Origin: Octadecabacter arcticus 238 | Lineage (GTDB): Bacteria > Pseudomonadota > Alphaproteobacteria > Rhodobacterales > Rhodobacteraceae | Reading direction: 5' to 3' | NCBI RefSeq assembly: GCF_000155735.2 | Contig: NC_020908.1 | Span: 997,001-1,061,000, forward strand | Length of the DNA stretch: 64,000 bases | Notes under the pieces: generated by a model | Told to the model about the DNA's origin: nothing | The model's database searches: none | Seen by the model: only the letters and a program-made list of their open reading frames with translations | Program-made: the position numbers and the translations under genes | Part shown: positions 60,110 through 64,000 of the stretch, one piece after another | How the letters are laid out: each line of letters opens with the position of its first letter | How positions within the stretch are numbered: the first letter of the stretch is position 1

Positions 60110-61084
60110 CTATGCGGGCCCGTTGTTCATCAATTCTGTCGCAATCACCCGTGCTATCGGCGCGGCTACGGCCGCAGTCATGCCGGTTTGCAGGCGATCA
60201 TCGTATAGCATTTTCAACAGCAATTCATCGTGCGTCGTCAGCAATCCGAATTCCTCGTCATCATTAAAAATCGACGGGCGCGCTCGCGGGCTGTCGTTGG
60301 CCAGCCCCAAGCCCTGCGCCAGTTCTTCGTGGATACAGGCCAGCCGCATCAGATCGGGGTGTTCGCCACGGATCAACGCCACCGCCTTGGAATATTGCGG
60401 GCTGCCACCCTCTGAAAACGCCAGCACCAGACACAACGTGTCGCGCGGCAAATCCATGAACGCTTGGACGCTTGTATCATCAATACCGGGCACCAAGGCA
60501 CGCAGCTGGCCCTCATAGCCGAAACGATCGTCTTCGTTCAGGATCAAGACGTGAAAATTTGGGTTTGTATCGCTCATGCTCATCGGTTCGCTCGTGACCT
60601 GACTTAGCCGCGACACGAACGTACCCACAGATTGAATGTCCTCACGGCGCTGATCTTCGGGCACCGTCGCGCCGAACTCCACCACAAACCGCACCGGTTG
60701 TTCCCAACGCCGCAAGCGCGAAATCGTAGGCTGCGCGCGCAGGCCAGTGGGTGTTGCGACAAATTCATCAAACAGCGCGATCCGCACGAAATTACGCGCC
60801 AAAATCGTATCAGTAAACGTGGTGTCTGGCCCGCCACCGTCGGTGCGCAGCAATCCACGTGCCAGCAGATCATTCTGCACGCGCTGGAAATGCAACGACA
60901 GGGCGCGGCTGGCGTCAGACCGGGTTGCCAATTCGGGGGTAAGCGGTGGCGCCACTAACCCGCTTGGGCGCGTCTGCGGCGACGGTGACACGGCCAACGG
61001 CCCTGTCGCTGTGCAGGCGGCAAGAGTCAGCAAGACCGCAAGGCCCGCCACTTTCCCGAAAATGCCGCCCGCCAGTTTGCCCAA
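60110..61084 (-). CDS. DUF2927 lipoprotein with a metalloprotease-like HEELAQ motif
   Basis: This 324-aa protein has a lipoprotein signal (VAGLAVLLTLAACTAT, lipobox LAAC) followed by DUF2927. It contains CIHEELAQGLGLANDSPRAR, reminiscent of the HExxH-type zinc-binding motif of metzincins (H-E-x-x-x-x-x-G-L) though without the second His. NDDEEFGLLTTHDELLLKM lies downstream. It is probably exported to the periplasm; catalytic zinc is unproven. It lies between telA and the SPFH gene in one operon. Confidence 0.8.
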   Translation of the reverse strand: MGKLAGGIFGKVAGLAVLLTLAACTATGPLAVSPSPQTRPSGLVAPPLTPELATRSDASRALSLHFQRVQNDLLARGLLRTDGGGPDTTFTDTILARNFVRIALFDEFVATPTGLRAQPTISRLRRWEQPVRFVVEFGATVPEDQRREDIQSVGTFVSRLSQVTSEPMSMSDTNPNFHVLILNEDDRFGYEGQLRALVPGIDDTSVQAFMDLPRDTLCLVLAFSEGGSPQYSKAVALIRGEHPDLMRLACIHEELAQGLGLANDSPRARPSIFNDDEEFGLLTTHDELLLKMLYDDRLQTGMTAAVAAPIARVIATELMNNGPA

Positions 61085-61089
61085 GTTGC

Positions 61090-62289
61090 CTACGCTCCTG
61101 CAGACGACGCGATGTTGTGTCCGGATGCCGTCCCGCTCGCCTTGGCTGCCGACAACGTGGACTTCAATTCGGCTTCCATGTTCTTCAACTCGGTCTCTGC
61201 CTCGGCGCGCTTGCGCTTGCCTTCATCCGCAATCTGCAACGATTCCTCGATTGTGCCGATCAGGTCCGCATTGGCCTTCTTGATTGCCTCGATATCGAAC
61301 ACGCCGCGCTCCATCTCAGTGCGGATCATCTTGTTGGCAGATCGCAGGTTTTCGGCATTCGCCGTCAACAACTCGTTGGTCAGATCGTTGGCCTCGCGCA
61401 CGGCCACAGCCGCCTCGGCAGACCGTTGGATCGTCACCGCCTGCGCCAGTTGGGTTTCCCACAGCGGCACCGTGTTGATCAGCGTCGAATTGATCTTGGT
61501 GACCAGTGATTTGTCGTTCTCCTGCACCAAACGGATCGACGGCAAAGACTGCATCGTCACCTGACGCGTGAGTTTCAGATCGTGCACACGGCGTTCCAGA
61601 TCATCACGGGCCGCGCGCATATCGCGCAATTCCTGCGCCATCATGACGCCCTTATCCTCGGGCGCTGCGGCAACCTCAGCCTCCTTGGCGGGGATCGTTT
61701 TGGCATCAAGATCGCTCAACTTGGCTTCACCAGCGGTAATATACAGCCCCAGCTCGTCGTAAAACGTCAGCGTTTTATCATAAAGAACATCAAGGCTTTC
61801 GATGTCTTTCAGCAGCACATGCTCGTGCTTGAGAAGATCGTCCGTGACCTTGTCAATCTGGCCCTGAACCGTTTCAAACCGCGCGGCAAATTGTGCAGCA
61901 GGGGCCATGCGCCCTAACAGGGCTTCCCACCAGCTGCGTTTGCGGCGCACGTCCAGCTCGGACACGTTAAACCCGCGAATGGTCGTCACGATCTGGCGCA
62001 GTGAATCGCCCGCCGGACCGACGTCCTTATTGCGCACACCTTGCAGCATGGATTGTGAAATCACCTGCAATTCGGCTTGCGCGGATGATCCAAACGAAAT
62101 GATTGAAGTGGTTTCCGACATGTCCAGTTCGGCCATACGCTTGTTGATCGCGGCGCTGGTTGTCTTGTCAGCGGCCGCGAGCGGTACCAATTCATTTTTT
62201 GGCTCTGCCAGAACGACGGCGGTGACTTTTTCCACCTCTTTCTGGCTCGCTTGGGCTTTTTGCATGTTGTTTGCAACAGTATCAGACAT
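61090..62289 (-). CDS. telA: TelA/YaaN family toxic-anion-resistance protein
   Basis: This 399-aa helical protein of the TelA family has MSETTSIISFGSSAQAELQV, IGTIEESLQIADEGKRKRAE and a long central coiled coil. TelA proteins were linked to tellurite and colicin resistance and to Ter stress systems, and in Bacillus yaaN pairs with xpaC. The mechanism is not known. It is preceded by xpaC and followed by a DUF2927 lipoprotein with only a five-base gap. Predicted cytosolic. Confidence 0.88.
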   Translation of the reverse strand: MSDTVANNMQKAQASQKEVEKVTAVVLAEPKNELVPLAAADKTTSAAINKRMAELDMSETTSIISFGSSAQAELQVISQSMLQGVRNKDVGPAGDSLRQIVTTIRGFNVSELDVRRKRSWWEALLGRMAPAAQFAARFETVQGQIDKVTDDLLKHEHVLLKDIESLDVLYDKTLTFYDELGLYITAGEAKLSDLDAKTIPAKEAEVAAAPEDKGVMMAQELRDMRAARDDLERRVHDLKLTRQVTMQSLPSIRLVQENDKSLVTKINSTLINTVPLWETQLAQAVTIQRSAEAAVAVREANDLTNELLTANAENLRSANKMIRTEMERGVFDIEAIKKANADLIGTIEESLQIADEGKRKRAEAETELKNMEAELKSTLSAAKASGTASGHNIASSAGA

Positions 62290-62316
62290 CGTGTGTCCCC
62301 CTCATGTTTGGCACGT

Positions 62317-63201
62317 TTACAGGCCTTCTCGCTGCAACCGATCGCGCAGCACTTTAATTTCTATATCCATGTCACTGCGATCATCTAGCAACATTTTGTC
62401 GGTTCGGGCGGCGAAGTTCTGCTCAAGGTCAGACAACAACGCCTCGAAATCGGCGCGGGCATCTTCATTGCGCTGGCGTTTGTATATGTCAGCGAATTTC
62501 GCCGCCGCATCGCGCGCGCCCATCAGATAGACGCCCAAAAACTTACGCGCGCCAGTCAGATCGCGTGGGTCTTCTTCGACAGTGTGGATCATCCGTCGCG
62601 CCATCAATTGAAACTGCGTTGTGCGGGTTTCCAGATGTCGATCGCCAATACTGTCGATGTGATCTTTCATCGATACCAGATACGCCTCTGCCTCATCAAC
62701 GACCTTGGCGACCCGATCTTGTTGGAAAGTATCAATCCCCTCCATGCGCTTGTCGCGCAACGGGTCGATGCCAAACGCCACCGTGTGCAAACCAGCGGCG
62801 ACAACGCCATAGATAATTGCGGCCAACATACTGGGATCGTTGGACAGTGACGCCAATACAATGCCGACACCTGCCAGAACAGTCCCGAACAATTTGCGCG
62901 GTATTCTTGGCTTTCGTGCAACCTTGCGCAACTCGAACGCCGCTGCGGCCCGCAGCCCATCACGGGTCAACCACGCAGACAACGTCAACACCCCAGCCCC
63001 GATCAGACCTAAAATCAGATCCAACGCGCCCTCATTCAAAGACAAGAACGCCAGCAAGACACCGGGCACGAACAGCACCTTTGCTTCCGATCCCGCAGCA
63101 GTGACCTTGCGCTCATCGACAACGGCCTCACGGATACCGTCAGGCGCTGTCTCGTCAGGGCTAAACTTTCCACCGAACTTTTTGGCCAAACCTAAAGCCA
63201 C
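62317..63201 (-). CDS. XpaC-family (5-bromo-4-chloroindolyl phosphate hydrolysis) protein
   Basis: A 294-aa protein. Four hydrophobic segments lie in residues 40-145 (VLFVPGVLLAFLSL, LILGLIGAGVLTLSAWLT, LFGTVLAGVGIVLAS, MLAAIIYGVVAAGLHTVAFG), then a soluble helical domain (KVVDEAEAYLVSMKDHIDSI). XpaC is named for colour on a phosphatase substrate but its biochemical role is unclear. The pair XpaC-TelA is conserved in many bacteria. Its start overlaps the 64-aa membrane gene by 10 bases. Confidence 0.85.
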   Translation of the reverse strand: MALGLAKKFGGKFSPDETAPDGIREAVVDERKVTAAGSEAKVLFVPGVLLAFLSLNEGALDLILGLIGAGVLTLSAWLTRDGLRAAAAFELRKVARKPRIPRKLFGTVLAGVGIVLASLSNDPSMLAAIIYGVVAAGLHTVAFGIDPLRDKRMEGIDTFQQDRVAKVVDEAEAYLVSMKDHIDSIGDRHLETRTTQFQLMARRMIHTVEEDPRDLTGARKFLGVYLMGARDAAAKFADIYKRQRNEDARADFEALLSDLEQNFAARTDKMLLDDRSDMDIEIKVLRDRLQREGL

Positions 63202-63386
63202 CCAAGCCAGCCGGTGACGACACCGAACATCAGCAGGATCAACAAGACAAATGAGATGGTTTTTACTGTATCAGGCAAGCGCGCCTCCCGCGTGGATTGT
63301 GTTGCCAGAACCGCCCTTTGACCCAGCCAGAAAGCTGTGACCGCAATAGCGGTGACGATCAGTAGAATAAGGATGATTCGCACCAT
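63192..63386 (-). CDS. 64-aa two-helix membrane protein, first gene of the XpaC-TelA operon
   Basis: MVRIILILLIVTAIAVTAFW and TVKTISFVLLILLMFGVVTG give two membrane helices joined by a short basic loop. Its stop overlaps the xpaC start by 10 bases, so it is co-translated. No family is recognised. Upstream 63387-63590 holds the likely promoter of the whole operon. Confidence 0.75.
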   Translation of the reverse strand: MVRIILILLIVTAIAVTAFWLGQRAVLATQSTREARLPDTVKTISFVLLILLMFGVVTGWLGWL

Positions 63387-63590
63387 GCGTCAGGCTCCCA
63401 TTGGCAATCAGCTCGCCCATAGGTAGTGGCTTGCAACCGCTTTTACGAGGCCCTAAAGCGCATTCTGCGCCCCAAAACGCCAAGCCGCAAAAGCCGTGAT
63501 ATGACATAGTCGAAAGACATGACGGCGTCCCCAGAAAACCCGATTTAAACCAATGCATATCCATGCACAGTCAAATCACGGGGGCAAGGG
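63387..63590. other. Putative promoter region of the envelope-stress operon
   Basis: 204 bases between two same-strand genes, with no gene supported. AT-rich TGCATATCCATGCACAG (63554-63570) includes a TGCATA..ATGCA inverted pair (63553-63565). No sigma-factor box can be assigned by eye. Confidence 0.5.
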
Positions 63591-64000
63591 TCATTTGCGC
63601 GGCGGTTTCCCCGCCGAGCGACCCGCCGAATGACCTGAGGTCGGGCCAGAATTGCGCTCAACGGCACCAGTATTGCGCTTTGTGGGGTCTGAATTGCGTT
63701 TTTCAGGATCGGTAAACCGCTTTGCCGACGCAGCCGTGCCGCGCTTGGGGGGCGGACGTTTACCCTTTTCCGCAGCCTTGCCGACCATCGTGGGCTTGGG
63801 CGTTTCACGCAGTCCCATCTGGTCGCGCACGATACGTTGTTTCACTTCTTCGACCTTGCCGGGCTTCAATGTGCCCAACTGAAACGGTCCATACGAAATG
63901 CGCAACAGGCGGTTCACGACAACGCCCATGGCTTCCATCAACTTACGGATCTCGCGGTTTTTGCCTTCGCGCAAACCCATAGTCAGCCAGGCATTTGCAC
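63591..64000 (-). CDS. rluB: RluB/RsuA-type pseudouridine synthase, C-terminal part (runs off the window)
   Basis: The frame is open at the right edge (ANAWLTMGLREGKNREIRKL) and ends at TGA 63591. The GLREGKNREIRKLMEAMG and VNRLLRISYGPFQLGTL signatures are of the RluB/RsuA family that isomerises uridine in 23S or 16S rRNA. A basic, Lys/Arg-rich tail (KGKRPPPKRGTAASAKRF) extends the C-terminus, as in RluB. The N-terminal S4 domain and catalytic Asp are outside the window. Confidence 0.88.
   Translation of the reverse strand, partial: ANAWLTMGLREGKNREIRKLMEAMGVVVNRLLRISYGPFQLGTLKPGKVEEVKQRIVRDQMGLRETPKPTMVGKAAEKGKRPPPKRGTAASAKRFTDPEKRNSDPTKRNTGAVERNSGPTSGHSAGRSAGKPPRK

Overview
The window looks like a chromosomal segment of a marine Rhodobacterales (Roseobacter-group) alphaproteobacterium. 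The evidence is gene content: efp beside a DUF6280 gene, PutA/PutR, a serine-glyoxylate-type aminotransferase, a fused carnitine dehydrogenase/thioesterase with a BKACE enzyme, an MttB-family methyltransferase, and Zur/ZnuABC. The genus cannot be fixed from the sequence. Coding density is high, with many overlapping start/stop junctions. A short GC-rich intergenic repeat ending in a GGATATTT...AAGCAAAGAC-like tail recurs at several gene boundaries.

Layout. 1-29.7 kb is ordinary core genome: cobQ end, a frameshifted membrane gene, DUF6280, efp, ygfZ, an ABC exporter, two PLP aminotransferases, valS, an orphan molybdenum hydroxylase large subunit with a DUF2235 hydrolase, metF/metR with MetR boxes, suhB, a rhomboid protease, putA/putR, tRNA-Leu(TAA), a lytic transglycosylase, metG, an MFS transporter and an aldo/keto reductase. 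29.76-36.51 kb is a nested mobile island. An IS1595-type transposon with 22-bp inverted ends and an 8-bp target duplication (GATATTTC) has inserted into one copy of the intergenic repeat. It carries a transposase, a DUF6471 gene and cargo genes. An IS630, an IS4-family element and a second IS1595-family element have later inserted into it, breaking a Panacea/SocA-domain gene and a 204-aa membrane-protein gene. Both can be reconstructed from the target duplications or flanks.

37-42.4 kb is a carnitine-to-glycine-betaine cluster (BKACE, three small lipoproteins, carnitine dehydrogenase/thioesterase, SDR), split by an IS481-like element. 42.5-53 kb holds regulators, a fatty acid desaturase, an ECF sigma module, a frameshifted PleD-like cyclase, a HAD phosphatase and an MttB-family methyltransferase. 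53.3-56.3 kb is the zinc uptake locus (znuA / zur-znuC-znuB) with a Zur-box palindrome; znuA is frameshifted. 56.3-63.4 kb holds dtd and a sugar kinase, followed by a coherent envelope-stress-like operon: small TM protein, XpaC, TelA, DUF2927 lipoprotein, SPFH-GYF_2 protein, a previously uncalled 42-aa membrane peptide, and a double zinc-ribbon membrane protein. The window ends in an RluB/RsuA-type pseudouridine synthase.

Four otherwise normal genes (at 315, 44583, 48945 and 53271) carry single-base frameshifts, three of them in homopolymers. Assembly error and recent gene decay are both possible, and raw reads would decide.
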